Part shown: in pieces, positions 41,786 to 52,351 of the stretch
How the letters are laid out: every line of letters starts with the position of its first letter
Numbering within the stretch: the stretch's first letter is position 1
Source: Crenobacter oryzisoli
Lineage (GTDB): Bacteria > Pseudomonadota > Gammaproteobacteria > Burkholderiales > Chromobacteriaceae
Length of the DNA: 64,000 nt
NCBI RefSeq assembly: GCF_030385785.1
Contig: NZ_JAUEDK010000015.1
Location: forward strand, 22,627 to 86,626
Direction of reading: 5' to 3'
Notes under the pieces: model-generated
What the model was told of the DNA's origin: nothing
The model's database searches: none
Seen by the model: only the letters and a program-made list of their open reading frames with translations
Made by a program: the position numbers and the translations under genes

Positions 41786-42078
41786 CCTCCGCACCGACCT
41801 GCTCTGTTTGACGAGAAGCTGCGGGCAAGCGATCCGGAGGTATTTTGGGGGCTGCGCTGCTTCAAAGACTTTGACTGCTTAATGTAGCTCGCCAATCTGA
41901 TTTGCCACTGAGCCACCGAGACGAATCCCCGCAAGCGACTCCGATTCGACAGGCGGGCGGCCAGCGATAGTGCGTCGGACCATGCATGAGCACAGCGAGT
42001 GGATCTCCACCCCGCGGCAGCCCCTACAATGCAGAATAAGTGTAAGCAACGTCTCGTTGCTAAATTATAAAAAAAAAT

Positions 42079-42097
42079 GGGGCGCATTAAGCGCCCC
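42079..42097 (-). terminator. Rho-independent terminator, minus strand, without an assigned gene
   Basis: A perfect 7-bp stem GGGGCGC / GCGCCCC with TTAAT loop, followed on the minus strand by ATTTTTTTTTATAATTT. This is the clearest intrinsic terminator in the window. The nearest minus-strand gene, at 42624, reads this way from over 500 bases upstream. Confidence 0.85.
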
Positions 42098-42444
42098 AGA
42101 CCTAACCCCACGGAAAGAAACAAAAACAGCATAAACAACATCAGCAAAAGGGGGAAATTCAAACTTTACTCATGAACCATTAACAAGAACTTTGCTATTG
42201 ATATGAGTCCCTAGTTGACCAGCACTTACTTGGTCTCTTCATATAAAAGTCGCTTTTAGCGAAAGCAGTTGTCAGCAGGCCATACGATAAGAAACATCAT
42301 AATAAACCCATCGGGAAACATAGCTTAGATCAAGATAAACATGCTTCGGACAATTAGGCAGGTAAGCTATAGCCCACCATTTAAGTCTGTAATTTCACCA
42401 GCCCGATTCATGCCGACCATAATAGCCACATCTTTATTGGTTAA

Positions 42445-42465
42445 CCCCCCCCTATTTGGGTGGGG
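42445..42465. other. G/C-homopolymer hairpin
   Basis: Eight C residues (42445-42452), TATTT, then GGGTGGGG (42458-42465) can fold into a tight hairpin with one bulge. It lies about 160 bases past the stop of the beta-oxidation gene ending at 42624 (minus strand). It lacks a following T run. Confidence 0.4.
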
Positions 42466-42623
42466 AGAGTAGATCCTAGCTATACATGCGGCTCATTACA
42501 GTTGTGATGTTTGAGACCATCGACCAGGATAGCGCCACGATCCCTAAGCCGAATCGAAAGCCGGAATCCGGCCATCATTCAAACCTAGCCCATGCGCCAG
42601 CATGTAATCGAGCTTGGATGGTG

Positions 42624-45008
42624 TTAGTTGCGCAATGGCTTGCCGGTTTCCAGCATATGGGCTATCCGCTGCTGGGTCGCCTCGGTCTTTAGGAGCGCGA
42701 GGAACTGCTGGCGCTCAATGATCAACAGCGCCTCCTCATCGAGCACAGTACCCGGCTCGACCTCTCCGCCACACAGCGCCAGCGCAGCCGCTCGGCCAAC
42801 ATGGTAGTCGTGTTCGGAGATGCGGCCCTCCTCCTTCAGCTTGCCCAGCGTCCGCTCCAGCGCCTCGACGCCCGTGCGGCCCGCCACGCGCACGCCACGC
42901 GGACTGAGCCCGGCATGATGACCGGCTTCCGCCATCGCACGGGCGCGGCGGATCGCCACATAAAGCAGCTCGTGCGGGTTCAGGATCACGTCGTCGCCGG
43001 GCTGGACGTAGCCCATGTCGCGCGCTTGCAGCGCGCTGGTCGCAACCTTGGCCGAGGCGAGGTTCATGAATACCGCCTGCACGAAGTCTAGCGGCTCGCC
43101 CACGCTCGCCTGCTTCGCCAGCCGGTCGGCGCGCAACGCCAGCTCCTTGCAGCCGCCGCCCGCCGGAATCAGGCCGACACCGCTTTCAACCAGGCCGATA
43201 CGGGTTTCCAGCGCCACCACGCGATGCATCGTGTGCATCATGAACTCGGCACCGCCTCCCAGCGCCATGCCCTGCACCGCTGCGACGGTCGGGATCTGCG
43301 CATATTTGAGCGCCATCGACGTCTTCTGGAACTTGGCGAGCATGTTCTCCAGCCAGTTGTAATCGCCGGCACTGCACGCCGCGGCGAACTGCTTAAGGTT
43401 GGCGCCGACCGAGAACGGCGGCTGGTGCCATATCACCAGCGCGCCGTGGCTGCGCTCGGCACGCGCCAGCGCTTCGAGCACGCCATCGAGCACCTCGTCG
43501 CCGATCGCATGCATCTTGGACTTGAACGACAGGATCGCCACGGAGCGGTCGAGCGGGTGCTGCCACAGGCGCACGCCTTCGTTTTCCCACAGCGTTTCGC
43601 CCATGTCCGGCACAGCCTCGCCGAGCACGGTTTCCGGATAGAGTTGGCGCTGGTAGACCGGCAGGGCCGAGCGGCCTAGGTAGGTCTTCGACCCGGCCGA
43701 CCAGGAGCCCTGCGGCGTGTGCACGCCATCCAGGTCAAACACCCAGGCCGGCAGTGGTTCGCTCGCCATGGTCAGGCCGGCGGCGATGTCCTCCTGGATG
43801 GCCGTCGCGATGGTTTTCCAGCCGGCTGCCTGCCAAGTCTCGAACGGACCTTGCGACCAGCCAAAGCCCCAGCGCATAGCGAAGTCGATATCGCGCGCGC
43901 TATCGGCGATCGATTCGAGGTGCACCGCGCAGTAGTGGAACACGTCGCGGAAGATGCTCCACAAGAGCTGCGCCTGCGGATGCTCGCACGCGCGCAGCTT
44001 GGCGAAACGCTCGGCCGGGCTCTTGTCGGCGAGGATGGCCTCCACTTCCGGCGCGAGCTTTGCGGCCGAAGGACGGTATTCTCGGCTGACAGGGTCGAGC
44101 ACCTGGATTTCCTTGCCAACCTTCTTGAACACGCCGCCGCCACTCTTCTGGCCCAGGGAACCTGCGGCGATGAGGTCGTTCATCCAGTCGGGCGAACGGT
44201 AGTGGGCGTGCCACGGATCGTCGGCCAGATGGTCCTTCATGGTGTTGACGACATGCATCAGCGTGTCGAGGCCGACCACGTCGGCGGTGCGGTAAGTGGC
44301 GCTGCGCGGACGACCGATGCGCGGGCCGGTCAACGCGTCGGTCTCGTCGAAGCCGAGGCCGAGCCGCTCGGTATGGTGCATCACCGCCAGGATAGAGAAC
44401 ACGCCGACGCGGTTGGCGATGAAGTTGGGGGTGTCCTTGGCGCGGACGATGCTCTTGCCCAGGCGCGTGGTGAACCAGGACTCCAGCGTGTCCAGCATGG
44501 CAGGATCGCTGGCCTCGGTCGGGATCAGCTCGACCAGAGCCATGTAGCGCGGCGGGTTGAAGAAGTGGATGCCACAGAAGTTGGCGCGGCGCTCGACCGG
44601 CAGGCCCTCGGCGAGGCGATTGATCGACAGGCCGGAAGTGTTGGACGCGACGATCGCATGCTCGGCGAGATGCGGAGCGATCTTGCGATAGAGGTCGTCC
44701 TTCCATTCGATCTTCTCGGCGATCGCCTCGATCACCAGGTCACACTCGCCCAGCAGCGGCAGGTGCTCATCGTAGTTGGCGGCATCGACATACTGCAGTC
44801 GGTCGGCGCTGGCAGCCGGTGCCGGCTCCAGCTTCTTGAGCCCATCGAGCGCCTTCTGCACGACGCCGTTCTTGTCACCTTCGCGGGCCGGCAGGTCAAA
44901 CAGCACGACCGGCACATCGGCGTTGGCCAGATGGGTCGCGATCTGCGCGCCCATGACACCGGCGCCGAGAACGGCGGCACGGCGGATAATCAGTTTACCG
45001 TTTTGCAT
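42624..45008 (-). CDS. Bifunctional 3-hydroxyacyl-CoA dehydrogenase / enoyl-CoA hydratase
   Basis: A 794-residue beta-oxidation enzyme. The N-terminal NAD-binding domain has GAGVMGAQIATHLANADVPV (about 14-33), followed by the dehydrogenase C-terminal domains with FFNPPRYMALVELIPT. The crotonase domain occupies roughly 480-700, with the oxyanion-hole segments FSVGANLKQFA and QGMALGGGAEFMMH and the following GLVESGVGLIPAGGGCKEL. Domain order (dehydrogenase first) is that of YusL/FadN-like proteins, opposite to E. coli FadB. AGGAGA precedes the ATG. A hairpin separates it from the upstream ETF-QO gene. Confidence 0.93.
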   Translation of the reverse strand: MQNGKLIIRRAAVLGAGVMGAQIATHLANADVPVVLFDLPAREGDKNGVVQKALDGLKKLEPAPAASADRLQYVDAANYDEHLPLLGECDLVIEAIAEKIEWKDDLYRKIAPHLAEHAIVASNTSGLSINRLAEGLPVERRANFCGIHFFNPPRYMALVELIPTEASDPAMLDTLESWFTTRLGKSIVRAKDTPNFIANRVGVFSILAVMHHTERLGLGFDETDALTGPRIGRPRSATYRTADVVGLDTLMHVVNTMKDHLADDPWHAHYRSPDWMNDLIAAGSLGQKSGGGVFKKVGKEIQVLDPVSREYRPSAAKLAPEVEAILADKSPAERFAKLRACEHPQAQLLWSIFRDVFHYCAVHLESIADSARDIDFAMRWGFGWSQGPFETWQAAGWKTIATAIQEDIAAGLTMASEPLPAWVFDLDGVHTPQGSWSAGSKTYLGRSALPVYQRQLYPETVLGEAVPDMGETLWENEGVRLWQHPLDRSVAILSFKSKMHAIGDEVLDGVLEALARAERSHGALVIWHQPPFSVGANLKQFAAACSAGDYNWLENMLAKFQKTSMALKYAQIPTVAAVQGMALGGGAEFMMHTMHRVVALETRIGLVESGVGLIPAGGGCKELALRADRLAKQASVGEPLDFVQAVFMNLASAKVATSALQARDMGYVQPGDDVILNPHELLYVAIRRARAMAEAGHHAGLSPRGVRVAGRTGVEALERTLGKLKEEGRISEHDYHVGRAAALALCGGEVEPGTVLDEEALLIIERQQFLALLKTEATQQRIAHMLETGKPLRN

Positions 45009-45079
45009 GATGCTCTCCTGTCAGAGGCGGTGGCTTCGCACATGGCGGCCCGCGCCCAACAATGAATTGCCAAACTGAA

Positions 45080-45109
45080 ACCGCCCGCCCGGTAAACGGG
45101 TCAGGCGGT
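45080..45109 (-). terminator. Possible weak terminator or processing hairpin after ETF-QO gene
   Basis: ACCGCC (45080-45085) pairs with GGCGGT (45104-45109) around an inner CCCG/CGGG stem. On the minus strand TTTCAGTTT follows. It lies between the ETF-QO stop (45124) and the bifunctional enzyme's start (45008) and could reduce read-through. Confidence 0.45.
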
Positions 45110-45123
45110 GCTGGGATAGCGTG

Positions 45124-46752
45124 TTACATGTTCGGATAATTGGGCCCGCCGCCACCTTCCGGCGTCACCCAGTTGATGTTCTGGGTCGGGTCCTTGATGT
45201 CACAGGTCTTGCAGTGCACACAGTTCTGCGCATTGATCTGCAGCCGCGGTGCCTCCACCTCGCCGACGATCTCGTACACCCCCGCCGGACAGTAGCGCGT
45301 CTCCGGCGCCCCATAACGCGCCAGATTCACCTCTATTGGCACCCCTTTGTCCTTCAGCCTCAGGTGCGCCGGCTGGTCCTCACTGTGGTTGGTGTTCGAC
45401 AGGAACACCGACGACAGCCGGTCGAAGCTGAGCTTGCCATCCGGTTTAGGGTAGACGATCTTGGCGCACATTGACGCGTCCTCCAGCGTCTCGTGGTCTG
45501 CGTGCTTGTGGCGCAAAGTCCATGGCGCGCGGCCACGGAACAGGAAGGTGTCGAGCGCGCCGTAGATCATCGCTGGCCACAGGCCCCAGCGGAACGACGG
45601 ACGGATGTTCCGCACTCGCCACAGCTCGTCATACAGCCAGCTCTGCTTGAAGCGGATCGGATAGCTCACCGCCTCGCGGCCGTCGCCATCAGACATTAGC
45701 AGTTCGAACACTGCCTCGGCCGCCAGCGAGCCGGACTTGATCGCAGCATGACTGCCCTTGATCTTCGGCACATTGAGGAAACCGGCGGTGTCGCCGATCA
45801 GCACGCCGCCTAGGAAGGTCAGCTTGGGCAGGCTCTGGATGCCGCCCTCGCTCAAGGCGCGCGCACCGTAGGAGATGCGGCGGCCGCCTTCCAGCGTCTT
45901 CTTGATCGCCGGGTGGGTCTTGAAGCGCTGGAACTCCTCGAACGGCGACAGCCACGGGTTCTGGTAATCCAGACCGACCACGAAGCCGACTACCACCTGG
46001 TTGTTCTCGAGGTGGTACATGAACGAGCCGCCATAGGTGGCAGTGTCCACCGGCCAACCCACCGTGTGGGTGATGCGGCCGGCGCTGTGCTGCTCGGCCG
46101 GCACTTCCCACAACTCCTTGATGCCGATGCCGTAGGTCTGTGGGTCGCTGTCCTTGCGCAACTCGAAGCGTTCGAACAGCGTCTTGGTCAGCGAACCGCG
46201 GCAGCCTTCGGCGAAGATGGTCTGCTTCGCCCACAGCTCCATGCCCGGCTCGCCTTCCTTCTCGCCGTGCTTGCCAGTGCCAACGTTGCCGGTGGCCACG
46301 CCCTTGACCGCGCCGGTCTCGTCGTACAGCACCTCGGCGGCGGCGAAGCCCGGATAGATCTCGACGCCAAGCGCCTCGGCCTGCTCGGCCAGCCAGCGGC
46401 ACAGGTTGCCGAGGCTGATGATGTAGTTGCCGTGGTTGCGCATCTGGGGAGGCGTCGGCAGCTTGATCGACTCGGTCTCGGTCAGGTACAAGAAGTGGTC
46501 ATCGACCGCCGGCGTGTTGAGCGGCGCGCCCTTTTCCTTCCAGTCTGGAATCAGCTCTGTGAGCGCCTTCGGCTCGAACACCGCCCCCGACAGGATGTGG
46601 GCACCGATCTCGGAGCTCTTCTCCAGCAGACAGACCGACAGCTCGCGGCCGGCGCCGTTGGCCAGCTGCTTGAGGCGGATCGCGCTGGCCAGCCCGGACG
46701 GGCCGCCACCGACGATCACCACGTCATACTCCATGTAGTCGCGCACGCTCAT
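45124..46752 (-). CDS. Electron transfer flavoprotein-ubiquinone oxidoreductase
   Basis: A 542-residue membrane-associated flavoprotein that passes electrons from ETF to ubiquinone. The N-terminal FAD motif [17 protein letters not shown] is intact, followed by [18 protein letters not shown]. The C-terminal 4Fe-4S cluster ligands are in YCPAGVYE and [12 protein letters not shown]. The ATG at 46752 is preceded by GAGGT and overlaps none of the acyl-CoA dehydrogenase gene (8-base gap). An in-frame methionine at 46734 is an alternative. It completes the ETF chain encoded upstream. Confidence 0.95.
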   Translation of the reverse strand: MSVRDYMEYDVVIVGGGPSGLASAIRLKQLANGAGRELSVCLLEKSSEIGAHILSGAVFEPKALTELIPDWKEKGAPLNTPAVDDHFLYLTETESIKLPTPPQMRNHGNYIISLGNLCRWLAEQAEALGVEIYPGFAAAEVLYDETGAVKGVATGNVGTGKHGEKEGEPGMELWAKQTIFAEGCRGSLTKTLFERFELRKDSDPQTYGIGIKELWEVPAEQHSAGRITHTVGWPVDTATYGGSFMYHLENNQVVVGFVVGLDYQNPWLSPFEEFQRFKTHPAIKKTLEGGRRISYGARALSEGGIQSLPKLTFLGGVLIGDTAGFLNVPKIKGSHAAIKSGSLAAEAVFELLMSDGDGREAVSYPIRFKQSWLYDELWRVRNIRPSFRWGLWPAMIYGALDTFLFRGRAPWTLRHKHADHETLEDASMCAKIVYPKPDGKLSFDRLSSVFLSNTNHSEDQPAHLRLKDKGVPIEVNLARYGAPETRYCPAGVYEIVGEVEAPRLQINAQNCVHCKTCDIKDPTQNINWVTPEGGGGPNYPNM

Positions 46753-46759
46753 ACCGACC

Positions 46760-48544
46760 TCAGAAAGCCGACTCGTCCAGCGCCAGCGTCGCCTGGCCGC
46801 CATGCAGAGCGGCGTGGGCGTGGGCCTGTGCACGCGGCAGCACGTGGGTGGCGTAGAACTGGGCGCTGACGATCTTTGCCTGGTGGAAGGCGACGTCGTC
46901 ACCAGCATCCAGACGCGCCTTGGCGATGCAGGCGGCACGGGCCATCTGCCAGCCGCCGCACACGATGCCCAGTTGCATCAGGTAGGGCACGGCACCGGAG
47001 AAAGCGAGCGGCATGTCGTTGGCGGCGGTCGCGATCAGATGGCTGGCGGTAGCCTCCAGCACGCGCAGCGCTTCTTCAAGGCCGGCGGCGATCTGGCGGA
47101 ACGCCTCGCCCTCGAGTTCGGCGACACGGGCGACATCGGCACGGATTTCTTCGATCAGCGCCTGCAGCGTCTTTCCCTCTTCGCGCACAGTCTTGCGACC
47201 GAGCAGGTCGTTGGCCTGGATGCCAGTGGTGCCTTCGTAGATGGTGATGATGCGGGCGTCGCGCATGTGCTGGGCAGCACCGGTCTCCTCGATGAAGCCC
47301 ATACCTCCGTGCACCTGCACGCCAAGCGAAGTCACTTCCTGTGCGGTCTCGGTGCTCCAGCCCTTGACCACAGGGGTCAGCAGGTCGACACGAGCCTGAT
47401 AGTAGGCTCGCTGCACCGGATCAGGATGACGCGCGGCCTGATCCATGTAGGCAGCAGTCACGTAGGCGAGCGCACGCATCGCCTCGGTCTGCGACTTCAT
47501 CAGCATCAACATACGGCGCACGTCCGGGTGCTTGATGATCGCACCGGCAGCGCGCTGACCGATCGCCTTGCCCTGCACGCGGTCGCGGGCGTAGTCGCGG
47601 GCCTGCTGGTAAGCGCGCTCGGAGATTGCCACGCCCTCAAGGCCAACGCCGAGGCGGGCGTGGTTCATCATGGTGAACATGTATTCGAGGCCGCGGTTCG
47701 GCTCACCGACCAGATAGCCGATCGCACCGTCCTTCTCGCCGAACGCCAGCACGGCGGTCGGGCTACCGTGGATGCCCATTTTGTGTTCAAGCGACACGCA
47801 CTGTACGTCATTGCGCAGGCCAAGCGAGCCATCGGCGTTGACCAGGTACTTCGGCACGACGAACAGCGAGATGCCCTTTACACCCTCCGGCGCATCCGGC
47901 AGGCGCGCGAGGACGAGGTGCACGATATTGTCGGTCATATCGTGCTCGCCCCAGGTGATAAAGATCTTGTTGCCGCTGATGCGGTAGTGGTCGCCTTCCG
48001 GCACAGCCTTGGTGCGAACAGCGGCGAGGTCGGAACCGGCCTGCGGCTCGGTCAGGTTCATGGTGCCGGTCCATTCGCCGGTGGCCAGCTTGGACAGGTA
48101 CACCGCCTTCAGCTCGTCGCTCCCGTGGTGCTCCAGCGCCTCGAGCGCCCCTTGGGTCAGCATCGGACACAGCGCGAAGGACAGGTTGGCCGAGTTCCAC
48201 ATCTCGGTGACCGGCTTGGCCAGAAGCTGCGGCAGCCCCTGCCCGCCGTGGTCGATCTCGCTGGCGACGGCGCCCCAGCCGCCATCCACGAACTGGCGGT
48301 ACGCGTCGGCAAAGCCGGTCGGCGGCACCACCTTGCCGTCGATCAGGCGGCTGCCTTCGCGATCGCCGATCACGTTCAGGGGGGCGATCACCTCCCCGGC
48401 AAAACGGCCCGCTTCTTCTAGAATCGCCTCGGCGAGGTCGGCGCTGGCCTCCTCGTAGCCCGGCAACGTGCCGACGGCGTCGAGGCCGGCCAGCTCGTTC
48501 ATCACAAACAGCATGTCTCGAACGGGTGCGGTGTAGTTGCTCAT
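46760..48544 (-). CDS. Acyl-CoA dehydrogenase, long form with C-terminal extension
   Basis: A 594-residue flavoenzyme carrying out the first oxidation of acyl-Co[21 protein letters not shown] is the acyl-CoA dehydrogenase signature 1 (FAD contact), [14 protein letters not shown] lies after it, and [20 protein letters not shown] is the later signature; the catalytic glutamate is likely the E of [12 protein letters not shown]. The extra C-terminal domain of about 130 residues is normal for this subfamily. AAGGA lies six bases before the ATG. It donates electrons to EtfAB, encoded just upstream. Confidence 0.95.
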   Translation of the reverse strand: MSNYTAPVRDMLFVMNELAGLDAVGTLPGYEEASADLAEAILEEAGRFAGEVIAPLNVIGDREGSRLIDGKVVPPTGFADAYRQFVDGGWGAVASEIDHGGQGLPQLLAKPVTEMWNSANLSFALCPMLTQGALEALEHHGSDELKAVYLSKLATGEWTGTMNLTEPQAGSDLAAVRTKAVPEGDHYRISGNKIFITWGEHDMTDNIVHLVLARLPDAPEGVKGISLFVVPKYLVNADGSLGLRNDVQCVSLEHKMGIHGSPTAVLAFGEKDGAIGYLVGEPNRGLEYMFTMMNHARLGVGLEGVAISERAYQQARDYARDRVQGKAIGQRAAGAIIKHPDVRRMLMLMKSQTEAMRALAYVTAAYMDQAARHPDPVQRAYYQARVDLLTPVVKGWSTETAQEVTSLGVQVHGGMGFIEETGAAQHMRDARIITIYEGTTGIQANDLLGRKTVREEGKTLQALIEEIRADVARVAELEGEAFRQIAAGLEEALRVLEATASHLIATAANDMPLAFSGAVPYLMQLGIVCGGWQMARAACIAKARLDAGDDVAFHQAKIVSAQFYATHVLPRAQAHAHAALHGGQATLALDESAF

Positions 48545-48563
48545 TTTCTGTTTCCTTATACGG

Positions 48564-49499
48564 TTATTGGGCCAGCGCGGCGGTCAACTGCGGAACGGCT
48601 TCGAACAGATCGGCGACCAGGCCGTAGTCAGCAACCTGGAAGATCGGTGCGTCCGGATCCTTGTTGATGGCGACGACGATCTTGGAGTCCTTCATACCCG
48701 CCAGATGCTGAATAGCGCCGGAGATGCCGACTGCGAGGTAAAGCTGCGGCGCGACGACCTTGCCGGTCTGGCCGACCTGGAAATCGTTCGGAACGTAGCC
48801 GGCGTCCACGGCGGCGCGCGAAGCGCCGAGGGCGGCATTGAGACGGTCGGCCAGCGGTTCGAGCAGCGCGCGGTACTGTTCGCCGTTGCCGAGGCCTCGA
48901 CCACCGGACACGACGATCTTGGCGTTGCCCAGTTCCGGGCGAGCCGACTGGGTCAGCTCTCGGCCGACCACGCGCACCTTCGACACATCTGGCGAGGCGG
49001 AGAGCGGCTCGACACTCGCACTGCCACCCATTTCGGCGGCGGCGAATGCGGTGGCACGCACCGTAACCACCTTGACCGGATCATCACTCTCGATGGTCGC
49101 CAGCGCGTTGCCGGCGTAGATCGGGCGCACGAAGCGGTTGGGCGCCTCGACGGCCGTGATTTCCGACACCTGGGCGACGTCCAGCCGGGCGGCGACGCGA
49201 GGCATCACGTTCTTGCCGAAGGACGATGCCGGGGCGAATAGGTGGCTGTAGCTGGCCGAGACGGACAGGATCAGCGCAGCGAGGTTTTCGGCAGTCTGAT
49301 CGGCGTAATGGGCAGCATCGCAATGCAGCACCTTGCGCACGCCACGGATCTGGGCGGCCTGGCGCGCAACCTCGGCACACTGGGCACCGGCAATGAGAAG
49401 GTCGACGTCCTGGCCGACCAGGGAAGCGGCCGTGACGGTATTGAGCGTGGCGGCTTTCAGCTGCTGGTTGTCATGTTCTGCGACGACAAGGATAGCCAT
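48564..49499 (-). CDS. etfA: Electron transfer flavoprotein alpha subunit
   Basis: A 311-residue subunit that binds the redox-active FAD. The C-terminal FAD-binding region has VVSGGRGLGNGEQY, GASRAAVDAGYVPND, QVGQTGKVVAPQLYLAVG and ISGAIQHLAGMKDSK, all typical. GAGGAG lies seven bases before the ATG. It follows etfB by 12 bases and precedes the acyl-CoA dehydrogenase by 19, so etfBA is in the same operon as its main electron donor and acceptor. Confidence 0.97.
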   Translation of the reverse strand: MAILVVAEHDNQQLKAATLNTVTAASLVGQDVDLLIAGAQCAEVARQAAQIRGVRKVLHCDAAHYADQTAENLAALILSVSASYSHLFAPASSFGKNVMPRVAARLDVAQVSEITAVEAPNRFVRPIYAGNALATIESDDPVKVVTVRATAFAAAEMGGSASVEPLSASPDVSKVRVVGRELTQSARPELGNAKIVVSGGRGLGNGEQYRALLEPLADRLNAALGASRAAVDAGYVPNDFQVGQTGKVVAPQLYLAVGISGAIQHLAGMKDSKIVVAINKDPDAPIFQVADYGLVADLFEAVPQLTAALAQ

Positions 49500-49511
49500 G
49501 ATTTCAACTCC

Positions 49512-50261
49512 TCAAATGACTTTGGCTTCGTTACGGAGCATGCCGACCAGCTCCGCGACATCCGAAACGAGCTTGCCGGCCTGACGGACGGACGGCTCAT
49601 CCACGCTCACTACCTTCAGGCGCGGTGCGATGTCCACGTCCAGCTCGGCGGGCGAAACAGTCGCCAGCGGCTTTTTCTTGGCCTTCATAATGTTCGGCAG
49701 GGAGGCATAGCGCGGTTCGTTCAGACGCAGGTCGGTGCTGATCACTGCGGGCAGCGGCATAGCGAGCGTTTCCAGGCCGCCGTCGATCTCGCGAGTCACC
49801 GTGGCTTCGCCACCAGCGATCTGAACGCGCGAGGCGAACGTGGCCTGCGGCCAGTCGAGCAAGGCAGCGAGCATCTGGCCGACTTGGTTGGCATCGTCGT
49901 CGATGGCCTGCTTGCCGCAGATCACCAGCTGCGGCTGTTCTTTCGCTACGATGGCCTGCAAGAGCTTGGCCACCGCCAGGGGCTGCGTTGCGGTGTCGGC
50001 TTCAACGTGGATCGCTGCATCGGCACCGACTGCCATGGCAGCGCGCAGCGTCTCCTGGCAACCGGTATCGCCGATCGAGACGGCGACCACCTCGCTGGCG
50101 ATGCCGGCTTCCTTCAGACGCACGGCTTCTTCCACCGCAATTTCGTCGAACGGGTTCATCGACAGCTTGAGGTTGGCGGTTTCCACCCCGCTACCATCGC
50201 TTTTCACCCGGATTTTCACGTTGGCATCCACCACACGTTTGACAGGGACCAAGATTTTCAT
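49512..50261 (-). CDS. etfB: Electron transfer flavoprotein beta subunit
   Basis: A 249-residue partner of EtfA that binds AMP. The N terminus [19 protein letters not shown], the [18 protein letters not shown] motif and the adenosine-binding [21 protein letters not shown] are diagnostic. AGGAG precedes the ATG at 50261. The ligase gene lies 172 bases upstream on the same strand, so etfB may have a separate promoter in that gap, which also contains a GC-rich hairpin (50284-50297). Confidence 0.97.
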   Translation of the reverse strand: MKILVPVKRVVDANVKIRVKSDGSGVETANLKLSMNPFDEIAVEEAVRLKEAGIASEVVAVSIGDTGCQETLRAAMAVGADAAIHVEADTATQPLAVAKLLQAIVAKEQPQLVICGKQAIDDDANQVGQMLAALLDWPQATFASRVQIAGGEATVTREIDGGLETLAMPLPAVISTDLRLNEPRYASLPNIMKAKKKPLATVSPAELDVDIAPRLKVVSVDEPSVRQAGKLVSDVAELVGMLRNEAKVI

Positions 50262-50433
50262 AACGCAACTCCTGACTTCTTTTGCCCCTCGGGGCACGGT
50301 TTTTCCGGCCGAACCACCCTCCAGGCAGAAATCCGGCGCGCACTTCACCTTGCCGGCGGCACGGACGTTTGAAACGTCCAGTGCCGGCCAGAAACGTGAA
50401 GGCAGGAAATAGAGAACTACGAAGGAAACGGGG

Positions 50434-52068
50434 CTAGCGATACTGGGTTCGCAGAGCCAGCTTGTTGAGCTTGCCAACGCTGGTCTTGGCGAGCTCCTCG
50501 ACGAAGACAACGCGTTCCGGGACGGCGTATTTGGAAATCAGCCCCTGCTCGGCAAACGCCAGCATATGGGCGCGCAGCTCTTCCACCGAGAACTTGCCGA
50601 CGAACTCCGGGCGAACCACCACCAAGGCGAGCGGCCGCTCGCCCCACTTGTCGTCGGGCACGCCGATCACTGCCGTCTCGGCCACCGCCGGATGACGGCA
50701 GATCAGCTCCTCGACTTCGATCGAGGACACCCATTCGCCGCCGGTCTTGATCACATCCTTGATGCGATCAGTGATCTGCAGATAACCACGAGGATCAATG
50801 TGACCGATGTCCTGGGTATGCAGCCAACCACCACTCCACAGCTGCTCGGAGGCATCGGAATTGTTGAGGTAGCCCATCGTGGTCCACGGCGCGCGTACCA
50901 CTACCTCGCCGACAGTCTTCCCATCCCGCGGACAGGTGTCCATCTTCGCATCGACGGTTCGCAGGTCGACCAGCGAGACAGGGCGGCCGGCGCACAGACG
51001 GGTGGCGACCTCGTCGTCTTCACCCAGATCCTCAGTGCTCAACTGCGCCAACGCCACAACCGGACAGGTCTCGGACATGCCATAGCCGGCAAACACGTCA
51101 ATACCGCGCTCCAGCGCCGCCTTGGCCAGGGCGGAGGTCAACGCAGAGCCGCCGATGATCATCTTGAGACCGGACAGGTCGACGTTGTGGCTGTCCGGAG
51201 CAACCAGCAGCATGTTCAGGATCGTCGGCACGCTGTGGGTGAACGACACCTTTTCCTTGTCGATCAGCTTGAGGATTGCCTCGGGCTGGTAGCGGCCCGG
51301 GTACACCTGCTTGATACCGGCTAGCGTGGCGATGTACGGCAGACCCCAGGCGTGCACATGGAACATCGGGGTCAACGGCATATAGACGTCGTCACGATGG
51401 AGTCGGCCTTGCTTAAAGGACAATGCCAGCGTGTTGGACACCGAGAGCGTGTGCAGGACGAGCTGACGATGGCTGAAATACACCCCCTTGGGCAGACCCG
51501 TAGTGCCGGTGGTGTAGAACGTGGTCGCGCGAGTGTTTTCGTCAAAATCCGGGAAGTCGAACACGTCCGGACAGGCGTCGAGCAGGCTTTCGTACTCGCC
51601 GGTAAAGCCTTCAGGCAGCGACATGTCCTCGTCGGACAGCAGCACGAAGGTCTTGACCGTGGTCAGCTTCGGCTTGATTTCCTCCAGCACCGGCAGGAAG
51701 TCGCGGTTGACGAGCAACACGTCGGCCTCGGCATGGTTGAGGGTATAGAGAATCTGGTCCGGCGACAGTCGCACGTTCACCATCTGCAGTACCGCGCCAA
51801 GCATCGGCACGGAGAAGAAACACTCCAGATACCGATGACTATCCCAGTCCATCACCGCCACGGTGCTGCCGCCCTGCACGCCCAAACGGGTTAAGGTGTG
51901 GCCGAGACGGTTGATACGGCGGGCAAACTCCCTATAAGTATGGCGACGCTTGTCGGCGTAGACGATTTCCTGGTCCGGCGCCACGGCCAGCGGCGTATGC
52001 AGCAGCTGCTTGATCAACAACGGATAGGTATACGCGGAATCGGTAACGGGGATGGTGTTGGCTTGCAT
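50434..52068 (-). CDS. Fatty-acyl-CoA ligase (AMP-forming)
   Basis: A 544-residue acyl-activating enzyme. The phosphate-binding loop [12 protein letters not shown], the [11 protein letters not shown] motif, [20 protein letters not shown] and the C-terminal catalytic lysine in [14 protein letters not shown] are intact. It resembles medium/long-chain ligases of the AlkK/FadD3 type more than E. coli FadD in length and motifs. AGGAGG lies ten bases before ATG 52068; an upstream ATG at 52077 is only one base from it. It feeds the beta-oxidation operon downstream and is divergent from an AraC regulator. Confidence 0.93.
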   Translation of the reverse strand: MQANTIPVTDSAYTYPLLIKQLLHTPLAVAPDQEIVYADKRRHTYREFARRINRLGHTLTRLGVQGGSTVAVMDWDSHRYLECFFSVPMLGAVLQMVNVRLSPDQILYTLNHAEADVLLVNRDFLPVLEEIKPKLTTVKTFVLLSDEDMSLPEGFTGEYESLLDACPDVFDFPDFDENTRATTFYTTGTTGLPKGVYFSHRQLVLHTLSVSNTLALSFKQGRLHRDDVYMPLTPMFHVHAWGLPYIATLAGIKQVYPGRYQPEAILKLIDKEKVSFTHSVPTILNMLLVAPDSHNVDLSGLKMIIGGSALTSALAKAALERGIDVFAGYGMSETCPVVALAQLSTEDLGEDDEVATRLCAGRPVSLVDLRTVDAKMDTCPRDGKTVGEVVVRAPWTTMGYLNNSDASEQLWSGGWLHTQDIGHIDPRGYLQITDRIKDVIKTGGEWVSSIEVEELICRHPAVAETAVIGVPDDKWGERPLALVVVRPEFVGKFSVEELRAHMLAFAEQGLISKYAVPERVVFVEELAKTSVGKLNKLALRTQYR

Positions 52069-52351
52069 AAGTACCATGCCTCCTGGCGGTACGTAGTTCT
52101 TGAACGAATGGCGGTTTTCCATCGTTGGCATGGCGGAACATTCCACTGCCGTAACCGCCGGCTTGCTAATCCGGACGGTATTCCGATGCCTACGCCACCC
52201 TAACACTCGTCATTGCTTATAAATGACTGAAGCAATCACTTTAATGTCGTCTTGAGAGGGATTCTAAATAGCCCCCCTCTTTGCTCGCTTGCAATAAACG
52301 CCGAATTATTTGCATAATCGGCCAAAATTTTTCGCTTCACCGAGAAGAGCT

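Larger units (their letters stand above)
41786..42623. other. AT-rich gene-poor region, possible small RNA
   Basis: About 840 bases with markedly lower GC from roughly 42040 to 42500. No credible protein gene is seen. On the minus strand a short peptide frame ending near 42370 encodes DVAIMVGMNRAGEITDLN after a G-rich hairpin, but is only about 20 codons long. A strong minus-strand terminator at 42079-42097 implies that something is transcribed leftward through this region. Confidence 0.5.

Noticed and set aside
42445..42465. C8/GGGTGGGG tract as a G-quadruplex or phase-variable tract
   Set aside because: Only two short G runs on either strand, so no quadruplex; it is not within a coding sequence or promoter where slippage would switch a gene.
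46802..48421. 539-codon plus-strand frame opposite the acyl-CoA dehydrogenase gene
   Set aside because: Antisense shadow of a gene with clear family signatures.
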